From Hypoxylon rubiginosum (lineage: Eukaryota; Ascomycota; Sordariomycetes; Xylariales; Hypoxylaceae), in NCBI GenBank assembly GCA_902806565.1, contig CADCXA010000025.1, positions 2,480,001-2,544,000 on the forward strand: a stretch of 64,000 bases of DNA, written 5' to 3'. This document shows positions 15,196 to 24,748 of the stretch, piece by piece. Every line of letters begins with the position of its first letter. The first letter of the stretch is position 1. A program made the position numbers and the translations under genes. The notes under the pieces are model-generated. The model was given only the letters and a program-made list of their open reading frames with translations, was not told the origin of the DNA and ran no database searches.

Positions 15196-15377
15196 TATTA
15201 AATAATATATGTATTTAATTAAGGGGTTAATTATATGTATTAAATGTGTGTTTTTTAATTATATATATTTTCGCGATTTTTTAAAATAGCCTTGTAATAA
15301 GGTTATTGCGGCTCTGGTTGTTGGTTTGTGCGTAGAACCTGAATAGGTTTTTTAGAATAACTTTTTATTATTTAATA
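15196..15377 (-). repeat. LTR (5' LTR of the minus-strand Copia element)
   Basis: This 182-bp partner of 9571-9752 is immediately followed by the ATTAT duplication. It is the less mutated copy and keeps more G/C in its central part. Since the element is read right to left, this is its promoter-bearing LTR. Confidence 0.9.
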
Positions 15378-17050
15378 ATTATAAAAAAACTTTTATTATA
15401 TAAAAACAAAATAAATTAAAGTTAATAATTAATAATAATAATTATAAAAAAAAGTTTAAAATTAACGAAAAACTAAAAATAAAATATATAAAATTAATAT
15501 TAATTTTAATTTATATTAAAATTAAATAACTTAAATTTATATTTAATAATATTATATTTAAATTAAATATTAATTTTATTTTATTATTTAATAGTTTTAT
15601 TAATAATAATAATAACATTTAAATTAATAATAAATAAAACTTTAATAAATATAAATATAATAATATTTTAATAATTAAAAAAAAAAATTTTTATTAATTA
15701 AAAAATTTCTAAGAAAAAAAATAATAAAATTTAAATAAAAATTTAAAAGAAATAAATATAAATATAAATATAAAATATAAAATATAAGTAAAATAATTAA
15801 TATAAATATACTAGTTAAAAAAAAAAAATTTAAATTAATAAAAAGTTTTAATAAAAAATAATAAATTTAATAATTAAATATTAGTTTTATAATTTTTATT
15901 TTATATTTTTATAGATAAATTTTAATTAATTTAAATTAAAAATATAACTTATTTAATTATTAATTTATTTTAAATTTAATTATTAACCCGCTTATTTATA
16001 TATAGTAAAATATTAATTATTAATTATTAAAATTTAACTTAATTAAAATTTTAAATATAAATTTAATTATATATATAAAAAAAAATAAAAAAAAAATTAT
16101 AAATATTTAATATATATTTAATAAGTATTTAATATATATTTTAAGGTTTTTAATAATTAAAATAAAACTAAAAGAATTTTATAAAAATATTTATATTATA
16201 TATAATTATTTATTAATAAATATAATAATTTATTTAATAAAAAATATAATAATAATATATAATAATTATTTAATAAATATTTAATAAATATTTAATAAAT
16301 ATTTAATAAATATTTAATAAATATTTAATAAGTATTTATTAAATGTTTATAATTATATTTTAAGTTAGGTATTTAAATTAATAATATTTATAAAATTTAA
16401 TTAAATTTTAAAAAACATTTATATATTTTATTTAATAATTTTTAAATAAATATAAATAATATAATTTATATATTAAAAGTTTTATTTTATAAAAAACTTT
16501 TAAATATTATAAGGTTTAAATTAATATAAATTTTAATTATTAAAATATTTTAATATATAAATTAAATATAAAAAATATTATAAAAAATATTATAAAAAAT
16601 ATTATAAAAAATATTATAAAAAATATTATAAAAAGTATTATAAAAAATATTATAAAAAGTTTTATATAATATTTTTAAATTTTATATTTAAATAATTTTA
16701 TTTAAAGTTTTATTTTTTAATTATAATTAAATTATAATTATTTATTAAATTTTAATATAATTAAATTTTTTATTTTTATATTATAAATATTTATATTTAT
16801 ATATTAATTTTAAAGCTTTTATTTTAAAATTAAATTAAAAATAATAAGTTAAATAAAAAGTTAATAATAAAAGATTTTATTTAATTATAAAACTATAATT
16901 AAGTTAAATTTTAATAGTTAGTGGTTAGTATTTTACTATATATAAATAAATAAGTTAATAGTTAAATTTAAAATAAGTTAATAATTAAATAAGCTGTATC
17001 CTTATTTAAATTATGCGAAGTTAATATGGTGCGATGGTGAAATGTTTATA
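15378..17050. repeat. AT-rich RIP-degraded island, right part, with short tandem repeats
   Basis: Same saturated composition as 1-9570, continuing to a sharp edge near 17050. It contains an 11-bp array (AATAAATATTT, about six copies, 16272-16337) and a 12-bp array (ATTATAAAAAAT, about eight copies, about 16566-16659). No gene is present. The edge is abrupt: within some 50 bp the sequence changes to ordinary gene-region composition. Confidence 0.85.
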
Positions 17051-17080
17051 TAATCTAAAAAAAAAACCCACAGCTTCCCT

Positions 17081-17116
17081 CCCGGCCGTGCTTGCACGGC
17101 CGGGTTACGCAGCTAG
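17081..17116 (+). other. Perfect hairpin plus CTAG: Helitron-like 3' terminus
   Basis: An 11-bp perfect inverted repeat (17081-17091 and 17094-17104) has a 2-nt loop. It is followed after 8 nt by CTAG (17113-17116) and then T. Helitron 3' ends carry a GC-rich hairpin shortly before a terminal CTRR and insert between A and T. The arrangement and spacing fit this, and the element body would be the AT-rich sequence to the left. No 5' TC end or Rep/helicase can be recognised, so the call rests on the terminus alone. Confidence 0.4.
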
Positions 17117-17606
17117 TTCTACTCTTATCACAATACTATAGCCCAAAGAAAATAATAAATCTATTGCCTGTCTATAGGTACCTAACGTAGGCGTCCTTTG
17201 TCCTCTGACCCCGGCTCCCGTTTAAGGGGTCAAAGGCTGAAGGGCAAAGCCAACATTTTAGGCTATGCTCTTGAGAAAGGCAGCGAACCATAGAAGGTAT
17301 GATAGCTTAAGGAGATCTTATAGGCAGTAATAAAAGCAATGTTGACAACAATAGTCTCTTGGAAAGACAACGTCTTCTCAGATCCTCTGATTAAGTTACT
17401 CGAGTTCGTTAAAATGTTGTTTTTACTACCAAATCACCGTACCTAGAGACGTCTTGCTTCATCCTAAGCAGTAACTAGGTGGAGTTCGTCGATATTGCCT
17501 CTGCACTTTTCCAGCCTCGGCACAGGTATAAATCATAAGCCAGTGTGCTGCCAATATATGCCCCAAGAGTTATTCATACAACTAAAAACCGCAAGCGTTA
17601 TCAAAG
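17117..17606. other. Intergenic: upstream of the alpha/beta hydrolase
   Basis: This is 490 bp of ordinary composition. It holds the palindrome TAGGTACCTA at 17175-17184 and a weak GACCCC...GGGGTC inverted repeat near 17207-17231. No convincing gene is present; short overlapping frames at 17495-17731 and 17545-18213 are out of frame with the hydrolase. Confidence 0.6.
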
Positions 17607-18491
17607 ATGGGACATACACACTCAAAATACGCACGCAAGAAGAATCCGAACGGTCACAACGCCGTACCGGCTGCCGCTCCGCTCCCAGGAGGCATCAAAC
17701 TGTGGCACGACTGCGCCGGCGCCGATGTTGACATCTGCTTCGTGCACGGCTTGGCAGGCAACCGCGACAGCACCTGGACGGCCGAGGGGCAGACCGCGCC
17801 GTGGCCCGAACTGCTGCTGGCGCCCAAGCTACCCGGCGCCCGCCTGCTCGCCTACGGCTACGACGCCGCCGCGTCGTCCGCGAGCGGGTTCCACGACCAC
17901 GCGTCCAACTTCCTTGGGGACCTGGTCGGGGACCGGAGGAGGGCCGAAGCCAAAGGGCGCCCTCTCGTTTTCGTCGCGCACTGCCTCGGCGGGCCGGTAT
18001 GCGAGCAGGCCGTTCTCTGGTCGCGCAATAACCCCGAGGAGCACCTGCGAGACGTTTTCGACTCGTTTAAGGGCATCGTATTCATGGGCACGCCGCATAG
18101 AGGGACACGGATGGCGGGTTGGGCGAGAAATTCGACCAACAAGACCATACTCAGCCTACTGCGGGAAGATGACGCACTGCTTAAGGTGTTACGTACGCAG
18201 TTCGCGCTCATGATGCGCGAGCTGCGTGAATCTGGCCGCAGGGTCGAGGCGATATGCTTCTACGAGGAATTTGGCACGTCAGGGGTCGGCATCATCGTCA
18301 CCAAGGAGTCGGCAACGGTCGAGTCGTTCCAGGCCGTCCCCATCCATTCCGATCACAGAGGCATGGTCAGGTTTGCTTCGGAAGAGGACGACGGATTGGA
18401 TCGCGTGTTTGGTGAGCTAAAGCGCTGGAAGGACGATATTAGGGACAGTATCGCCCAGTCTGCGCACGTAAACGCAAGCCAGCGGCGATAG
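17607..18491 (+). CDS. Alpha/beta hydrolase, fungal NLR-associated/SERAC1-like type, with Cys nucleophile
   Basis: A 294-aa single-exon protein. The alpha/beta-hydrolase landmarks are in order: the oxyanion strand FVHGLAG at 45-51, PWPELL at 66-70, the AYGYD strand at 82-86, the nucleophile elbow AHCLGG at 124-129, GTPHRG at 161-166 and the terminal IHSDH with the presumed catalytic His at about 248-250. In relatives, including the N-terminal hydrolase domains of fungal NACHT/TPR receptor-like proteins, the elbow is GHSLGG. Here Ser is Cys (TGC), a possible thiol hydrolase or an inactive domain. The start ATG has A at -3. No NACHT, ankyrin or TPR sequence follows the stop, so this is either a stand-alone enzyme or the remnant of a longer receptor. 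It is the first gene beside the AT-rich island. The substrate is unknown. Confidence 0.8.
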   Translation: MGHTHSKYARKKNPNGHNAVPAAAPLPGGIKLWHDCAGADVDICFVHGLAGNRDSTWTAEGQTAPWPELLLAPKLPGARLLAYGYDAAASSASGFHDHASNFLGDLVGDRRRAEAKGRPLVFVAHCLGGPVCEQAVLWSRNNPEEHLRDVFDSFKGIVFMGTPHRGTRMAGWARNSTNKTILSLLREDDALLKVLRTQFALMMRELRESGRRVEAICFYEEFGTSGVGIIVTKESATVESFQAVPIHSDHRGMVRFASEEDDGLDRVFGELKRWKDDIRDSIAQSAHVNASQRR

Positions 18492-19085
18492 ATAGTAACA
18501 CATCCATCTTCTAAATAGCGAATAGTGTGCAAATTAAAAAGAGTATTTAACCTAACGAAAAACATAGGAAATCTCTTCATATTGCTTTGCACGACCGATC
18601 TCGAACTAGAGATGAAACGCAGCTAGGAGAATAGGGGTTGCTTACTCGAGAATTCCTGCGACTGCATCCTGGCTTTAACAAGTGGTACATGGCCAGAGAG
18701 AAGCAGTAGCTGTCCAGATTGAGTCCTTGCCCTGTTCGCCTTCTTGGGGCTGAGTTTCGTAGCGTATATACGCAACGATAGACAGCCCTTTGGACGAAGA
18801 GGTCCGCCATACCTACACCACCTATGGTTAATTTCATCTACTTGTTGAACAAGTTTAACGGGTCGTTATACCGTAAAAATATGCCTAGATGATGAGATAG
18901 TAAGTTTTCTTTCAATCCAATGGCTTAGTTACAGTGGCCGACACAGGCCTCGCTAGGGAGTGAATCACAAATGTAATGGAATGACTTAATAGGAAGCCTA
19001 TCGGTGTCAAGGTGCCTCCTATTCAGTAGTATAGTACGCATGCCGAACCTCTTACCACTAAAACCCCTAACCGCTCACCCACCCC
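18492..19085. other. Intergenic between convergent genes
   Basis: This is 594 bp between the 3' ends of the hydrolase (+) and the isochorismatase-like gene (-). It carries only short, unconvincing reading frames and no continuation of the hydrolase. I see no structured element. Confidence 0.6.
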
Positions 19086-20040
19086 CTATATCTTACCAAG
19101 CAGTTCCTTCAGCACCACCTTCGTATCCGCGCCAGTCTCCTTCACAAGCCTCGCCACGTCCCTAAACTCCGGGATCGCCGCGTCGCCCATGCACTCATAG
19201 AGCCAGCTCTCGCTCGTCGTGACGTTCACCCCCGCGGCCCGTAGCCGCGCCAGCGCGACGGGCACCTCCTCGGCGTTGCAGCTGCCGACGCCGTCGGCCA
19301 GCACGTACACGCGGTGCCCGCGCGCCAGCAGGTCCAGCGCCGTCTGCGTCACGCAGATGTGGCTCTCGATCCCGACGATCGCCACCTCGCCCTGCGAGGG
19401 CGCCCCGTCCGTCACCTGCTGCCCGAACTTGGCCGCCACGGCGGGAGCCCGCATCATGCTGAACGCCGTCTTGTCCGCGTTGATCAGCGCGCCGGACACC
19501 AGGGGTTCGAGCTCCGAGACCGTGGACCCGAGCTTGGCTGCGTTCTGCGTCGTTACTACCACGGGGATGTTGAGGACCTGGGCGAAGCGCAGGACTTTCT
19601 GCGCCGTGAGGATGCTGAGGTTGGGGTGAGTGCTTGTGCTGGTAGTTCTACATGAGAGTGAAAAGGGGGGAGGATCCATATAGAGAGGCATTGAGGAACA
19701 TGGAACGACGCACATCTTGTCAAACTGCCAGATAGCACCTCGGAACTTCTCCTGCATGTCACAAACGCTACTCCGGTCAGCCTCTCATCCTATAGTGCGA
19801 TGGTGTTATGTCTACATCTGCTGGGATGAACTAACAATATTGCCGGATTTTCTGCATATTAATATTAGCTTTATCGTCGTTTCGGGATATATATAGCAAC
19901 TTACGAAAGTTTCTTTGCGCCATGGCGACTGAAGTTGTTGAGAATCTCCGGCCGCGATAACTGATACGGGCGAGCGAGGATGCAATTGGATAGGACCGTA
20001 ATCCTCCGATCGCAAATCTAGATACTCTCGGGAAGCTCAT
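19086..20040 (-). CDS. Isochorismatase-like cysteine hydrolase (ISOC1/2 type), possible mitochondrial form
   Basis: Model on the minus strand: 20040 or 19923 to 19905, 19783-19714 and 19614-19086. The introns are GTAAGT...GAG (121 bp; the 3' site is the least certain) and GTGCGT...CAG (99 bp). From the internal ATG at 19923 the protein is 205 aa. It has the isochorismatase fold and the family triad: Asp15 in CDMQEKF, Lys78 in ADKTAFSM and Cys117 in ESHICVTQ. FDKIILTAQKVLRFAQVL is typical of ISOC proteins, whose substrate is generally unknown. An in-frame ATG at 20040 adds 39 residues rich in Arg and Ser with almost no acid, ending RRFSTTSVA, which looks like a mitochondrial presequence. The upstream ATG has a poor context (T at -3) and the internal one a good context (GCCATGG). 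This gene lies 470 bp downstream of THI6 on the same strand. Confidence 0.85.
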
Positions 20041-20509
20041 GAAAGGTGTCTTACACCGAGTCTCGTTAGATTTCAGAATAGGTGTAAGGTAAGTGAGCTG
20101 AGCGTTCCACCCGGGACGAACAATGGAAGTTTCCGAGCTGAGAGCGAAAGCCGGTGGGCGTAGGGGATATAAAAAATGCGGGGGTGGGGTAGGGAGCTGT
20201 ATGTATAGCTTATCGAAACCCGAGGTGCGGATAGGGCCCTGATTTGCTTGGTACCTACCCGGGCTACTTGGGTGCATACATATAAGTTATCTCTCCTACC
20301 GCTTAGGTTAGACCATTATTATATGAAAAATCCAATCACTGGTTAAGGAGTAGCTTCAATAAGCCTAAACATGGAGCTACACGGTCGTTACCAGTCAGGG
20401 GTGTTATATTACAGTAAAAAAGGGGGGGGACTATAATCTGTCATGGCCTTTACACCTTTATAGCTCTATACCATACCCAAAAACACTCCACCCAATTTCC
20501 CCCAAGGTA
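20041..20509. other. Intergenic between THI6 and the isochorismatase-like gene
   Basis: This is 469 bp that should hold the promoter of the isochorismatase-like gene and the THI6 terminator region (both minus). A reading frame extends upstream of the presequence ATG to 20277 but has no recognisable content. Nothing else is seen. Confidence 0.5.
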
Positions 20510-22313
20510 TCAATCCAAAGACACCACCGACACATTCGCCCTCTTCACCCACGCGTCCTCGCCGCTGCCCTTCACCGCGGCGATCCTCGCGTTATACAGC
20601 TCGTCGAGGAACGCCGGGACAAACGTCCCCGGGCCCCGGACGTCGGCGCGCTCGGCCGCGATCTCGGCCGCGATATTATACAGGAGGACCCCCGCGAGCG
20701 TCGCCGCGAGCTTGTCGTTGGGATGCGCGGCGACCATGGCGGAGATCGTCGTGCCCAGGCAGCAGCCCGTGCCCGTCACCATGCCCAGGTACGCGTGCCC
20801 GTTGTCGACCGCGTACACGGCGCCGCCGGCCGTCACCAGGTCCGTCTTCCCCGTCGTCACGACGACGCAGCGCCGGAGCCGCGCCAGCTCCCGGGTGGCC
20901 AGCGCGAGCTCCCGCGGGCTGCTGGCGCCGCTCGGGTCGCCGCCGTCGACCCCGCGCTGCTGGATGGCGGGGCCGCCCGGTATGCAGGATAGGATCTCCG
21001 ACTGGTTGCCCTTGATGACGTCGGCGTAGCCGCCGCCGAGGATGGTCCTGGTGGCCGATCGTCTGACTGCCGTCGCGCCGGCACTGTATATGCTTGTCAG
21101 TATGCTAGCTAAGAAATTCGTGTGTTTAATGCCGTCGAACTTACCCAACAGGATCGTATACCACGGGCTGTCCAGCATCGTTATAGGCTTTAAGAGCCTT
21201 CAAGTAGTTCGTCAGTCCATCCGGCGTAACCGTACCCATATTAATGACCAACGCGCCACCCAGGCTCGCCAGGTCCTTGGCCTCCTCGCCGTAATTAGCC
21301 ATGATAGGGCTAGCGCCGACGTTCAATGCCACGTTGGCGGCGAAGTTCTGCACGACCAGGTTGGTCATGTTGTGGGAGAGCGGCTTCTTGTTGTCGACGG
21401 CCCTGATGATGTACGGCACCATAGACAGTAGCTCCTTAGGCGACCTCGACTGCTGCCCGATCGTCGGTGCGGACCTGGCGAATGCTGGTGGTGACTTGAC
21501 CAGCTGGGCGAGTTCTTTCGAAGCTGCCTCCGGGTCTCGAGCTGCCATGATGGCGCTTACGACCGCGACGCCGTCGAGTGATTTCCCTTTTCCATTGCTC
21601 TGCCATATGACCCGGGATATGTTGGACGCATTAATGCCGCCGATACATACCGTTTTCACGGGCCACTTCTCGGCCGCGATCTTGAGCAGGATCTCCTGTA
21701 GGCCTTCCACACCAATAATGCTTTTCGTGTTTTCCTTGCTATGCTCATGTTAGGGCCAGGCGTGTTGGACTATATACTCACATGGCAGGTTCTTACGTAG
21801 CTGTAGCAAACACGGTTCCAATTCCCAAGTAATCGGCCCCTCCTCTAGCTGCGGCCTCTACTTCAGCAATATTGCTTGCAGTAACGCCAATGATAGCGTC
21901 CTTCCCTAATATCTTTCTGGCAGTAGGAAGATCTAAGATTGCTCATTCTGTCAGTATATCTATCCTGCCTCGTCAACCAGCCTGGAGACGTAATTCATAG
22001 AAAAGTGAGCTAGAAGTTGGGTCTCACCAAGATCATCCTGTCCAATATGCACACCCTCGCAACCGACTGCGAGTGCGATATCCACACGATCGTTGATGAG
22101 AAGCGGGATATTATACCTCTGGGTGATCTGATGCAGCTTGCGGCCTGTGGCCACGAGCACGCCCGTATCGCTGGTCTTGTCGCGGTACTGCACGCATGTA
22201 ACGCCGCCCTTCAGCGCCGCCTCGACCACCTCGCAGATGTCTGCGTTCCCGAGGATCGCGGGTGTCGAGTCGGTCACGAGGTATAGCGAATAGTCGACCT
22301 CGGGTTTCGGCAT
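20510..22313 (-). CDS. THI6: Bifunctional thiamine-phosphate synthase / hydroxyethylthiazole kinase
   Basis: Minus-strand exons are 22313-22028, 21932-21797, 21738-21145 and 21083-20510; introns of 95, 58 and 61 bp are all GT-AG. The protein is 529 aa, close to yeast Thi6 (540). The N-terminal half (about 1-225) is thiamine-phosphate synthase, with [31 protein letters not shown] and [11 protein letters not shown]. It joins the pyrimidine and thiazole moieties. The C-terminal half (about 245-529) is hydroxyethylthiazole kinase, with [38 protein letters not shown] and the nucleotide-binding GTGC motif. The start was set at ATG 22313 (A at -3), because an upstream in-frame extension begins at TTG. 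I saw no TPP riboswitch motif in the leader or introns. Confidence 0.95.
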
Positions 22314-22814
22314 CTTCTTTTCTTCTTCTTTCTCGTTATACGTCAACTAGCGGAAAGAATCTGCGGCTTAGAACCGCTATTGTCTATAAATTGCAGTTGC
22401 AACCTCCCCTGCCTCCGTAGAAGCATGTTACCTCTTAGCGGGGTAGAGCTTCGGACTATGACGCATTTCTTGTTTAAGCCGCTTCAAGCCAGTTGGACTA
22501 GATCTACGCTATAATGTCCCTACGTCCCTACGCGCATAGCAGTTTATACAATGCTAGCGAGGAATAAATCTTCAGCCATATCCCAAGGGTTAACATCATA
22601 TTTAGATTATTAACCTTGTTTATTGACTTTTCTTTTCTTTTCTTTTTTCGATTGGTTTTCTTAATCATGTCTACCTACGGGGAAGTAGAACCACCTTCAA
22701 TCCTAGCTACATAAGGTGCGTAAGGATCAGACCATGGGATCCGGCAAAACCGTCAAGCAATGCCCTGTATCATACACTATGACCACCGCGCAACAGTGCC
22801 ATGTCTCATCTTTT
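22314..22814. other. Intergenic upstream of THI6
   Basis: This 501-bp stretch is the THI6 promoter side (minus strand) plus the 3' side of the next gene. It has a pyrimidine tract (CTTTTCTTTTCTTTT, about 22628-22645) and no convincing gene. Confidence 0.5.
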
Positions 22815-24748
22815 TTACTCGGCCGCCGCAGTTGGTGTTCTCGGCTTGTTCGACGAACTCATCCAAGAAAAAGCGGAAGCGCTGCCAATAGGGTTTGACG
22901 AAGTCCGAGGAGTCCCTGAAACGCTTCGAGTCTCGCGCGTAGCTGGGGATGTCTTCGTCTCCGTACCACCAACTGACGTTCGCTTTGGTTCCCATCGGAT
23001 GGTACTACTGCTAGCGCTATCTGCTCCGGCTTGGCTTGACTTGCGTCGGGTCTCGCCATTGCTTCTCGGCGGCGGAGCCGGTTCGTAGGCCGCCCCCGTT
23101 CGTGCTGAAGATGATGCGGCTGATTTCATCGGCTTCAAGACCTTCATGTTCCGACTTCCACGTCCAGCAGGTTGATACCCACTCAGCGGTGCGTTCTCCC
23201 TATGTTCCTCACCGTTAGGTGTAGGCCCTTGGCGCCATGAACTCCAGATGCTTCCTGCTACCGAGCCTCGGCGCATATTGTCACTTGAAGTGTCACTTGA
23301 CTGCACTCGGGGTTCCTTCGTGGCTGATCCCGAGGTGTTGGCTTCTTTATACTGTCTCTCGCTTTCACCGCCGCTCTCCGACAAGTTACTTGCTCCAATA
23401 GTTCCAACTTGTGGGCCTGCTTGCTCTGAGGCTGGAGATGCGAGCTCAGGGGTGCCATCTTCGTCACGCAATCCCTTTACCTGGCTGCTGTCTGACTGCA
23501 CCGCTGTTGCCTCTTGTTGTTTGGCCTCGCCCAAGACGAATGGGCGAGCTGTGGCATTTAGTTTCGGCTTTTCTGGGAAGATGATCATCGTACGGATATG
23601 CTTGAAGACCCCGCTATCTTCAGGACGCACAAATGGTACCGAGAGCTTCTCGCGCTCACTGCTATAAAGGGTCATACGATTCTGGGAGAAAAGGACATCG
23701 GCTGAATGCTCCCTTAACGCCTCGCTGCCTATGAAGATGCGAATGGTCTTCTTAGCATCGGGGTTATCGGGTTGGTCCATACCTGCTACTTCAAAGGTAC
23801 ATCCCAAACTGGGCATCTGCGGTGCCGGACTCGTTCCTCGAGAACTAGGTTGAGATACGGTTGCTTCCGTCAAATATACCGGTAGGCGAATCCGATGGAC
23901 ACCATCCAGATCTCGGTGAATGTCATCCACTAGATCTAGCTCTTTAATCAAGGAGAATTCAACGACCGACCTTTGCGATCCGGTGCAGACATCTGCGTAA
24001 AGCAGGGTATCGTGGGCAAAGTTGGCGGTGAGCCAGCATCGGACGATGGAAGGTACGGAACCCAACACAAATAAGCTCGGTGGCGGCTCTGGTACTCCAA
24101 TGGGAGAGTCATCCTCCTGGCCGGCGGGCGTGAACGTCGTATCTATGCCGAGGCTACTTCCGCGGCCGGAGGCAACGGAGTGATGAGAATGGACTGAATG
24201 TATCGAATGCCCGGCAGAGCTATGGCGGCCATCCGATTTGTGGGAAAGCGAGCGTTCCATCATGTTGTGGTTGCCAAGACCGCTTCCGGGTCTGATGAGG
24301 CCGAAATCTCCCGAATGTCGGCCGTTCTGCGCCCAGCTAGAGCCTTGCAGGGCACTCTCGTCAAAGCGAACACTATTTGCTCTGGAAGCGGCACCGCGTC
24401 TTGTAGGTTCATCTTCAGCATCGAGGTGTAAGCTCCCTATTAGACTCTGGCCTTGCTCCTCGAAGTCGTCGAACATCTCACTCGGAGGCATCTGAAGCGG
24501 ACCTAAGTAGATCCAGTTAGAACGTAGCTGCAAAGTTTTAAGGGGGGCAACGAACCGTGCTGTGGCGTGCCACTTAATGCACTAGGGAAGGGTGAGTTCC
24601 AAGCGGACTTGATTGCAGCGTCGTCGGCTTGACGTTTCTCTAACCGAGAAAGTCTTTCGGCATGGTTGTTCTGTATGGCCTGCATGTGCTTGACGTCCAT
24701 ATGGACATTGTAAAGTTCGTCACGAGGGAACGGGAAGCGTGAATCCAT
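22815..24748 (-). CDS. Conserved fungal protein with degenerate retropepsin-like domain (related entries often labelled ubiquitin hydrolase 19)
   Basis: Minus-strand exons are 24748-24556 and 24502-22815, with a 53-bp intron carrying CTAAC; the protein is 626 aa. Residues 1-50 contain a short helical, probably coiled-coil stretch (NNHAERLSRLEKRQADD). Residues 60-200 are Ser/His-rich and disordered. Residues about 211-354 form a compact domain: CWLTANF, LLYADVCTGSQRSVV (232-245), RIRLPVYL, IFIGSEALREHSADVLF (320-336) and VPFVRPED. The spacing of VCTGSQ and of IGSEALR matches the active-site loop and the C-terminal G-x-D/E-x-L-R motif of Ddi1-type retropepsins, with Cys237 where the catalytic Asp should be. 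The rest (to 626) is charged, Ser-rich and disordered. From memory, databases often label homologues ubiquitin carboxyl-terminal hydrolase 19; I see no Cys/His-box peptidase here. Function unknown. Confidence 0.8.

Larger units (their letters stand above)
9571..15377 (-). mobile_element. RIP-decayed Ty1/Copia LTR retrotransposon
   Basis: A 5.8-kb element bounded by two 182-bp direct repeats (9571-9752 and 15196-15377), flanked on both sides by the same 5 bp ATTAT (9566-9570 and 15378-15382). The LTR ends read TA...TA, as expected if the usual TG...CA termini were hit by C-to-T changes on both strands. The minus strand of the left part encodes a recognisable Copia RNase H and pol terminus, so the element is transcribed right to left. 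It is interrupted by many stops and cannot be active. It retains far more G/C than its surroundings, so it inserted after the flanks had already decayed. Copia assignment is firm from the RNase H motifs; gag and integrase could not be delimited. Confidence 0.88.

Noticed and set aside
18492..19085. NACHT or repeat-domain continuation of the hydrolase as an NLR receptor
   Set aside because: No P-loop or repeat sequence in any frame after the stop, so the receptor origin stays only a possibility.
21084..22700. TPP riboswitch in the THI6 leader or introns
   Set aside because: Looked for the conserved CTGAGA and ACCTGA-type elements and did not see them; fungal TPP riboswitches are mainly known in THI4/NMT1-type genes.
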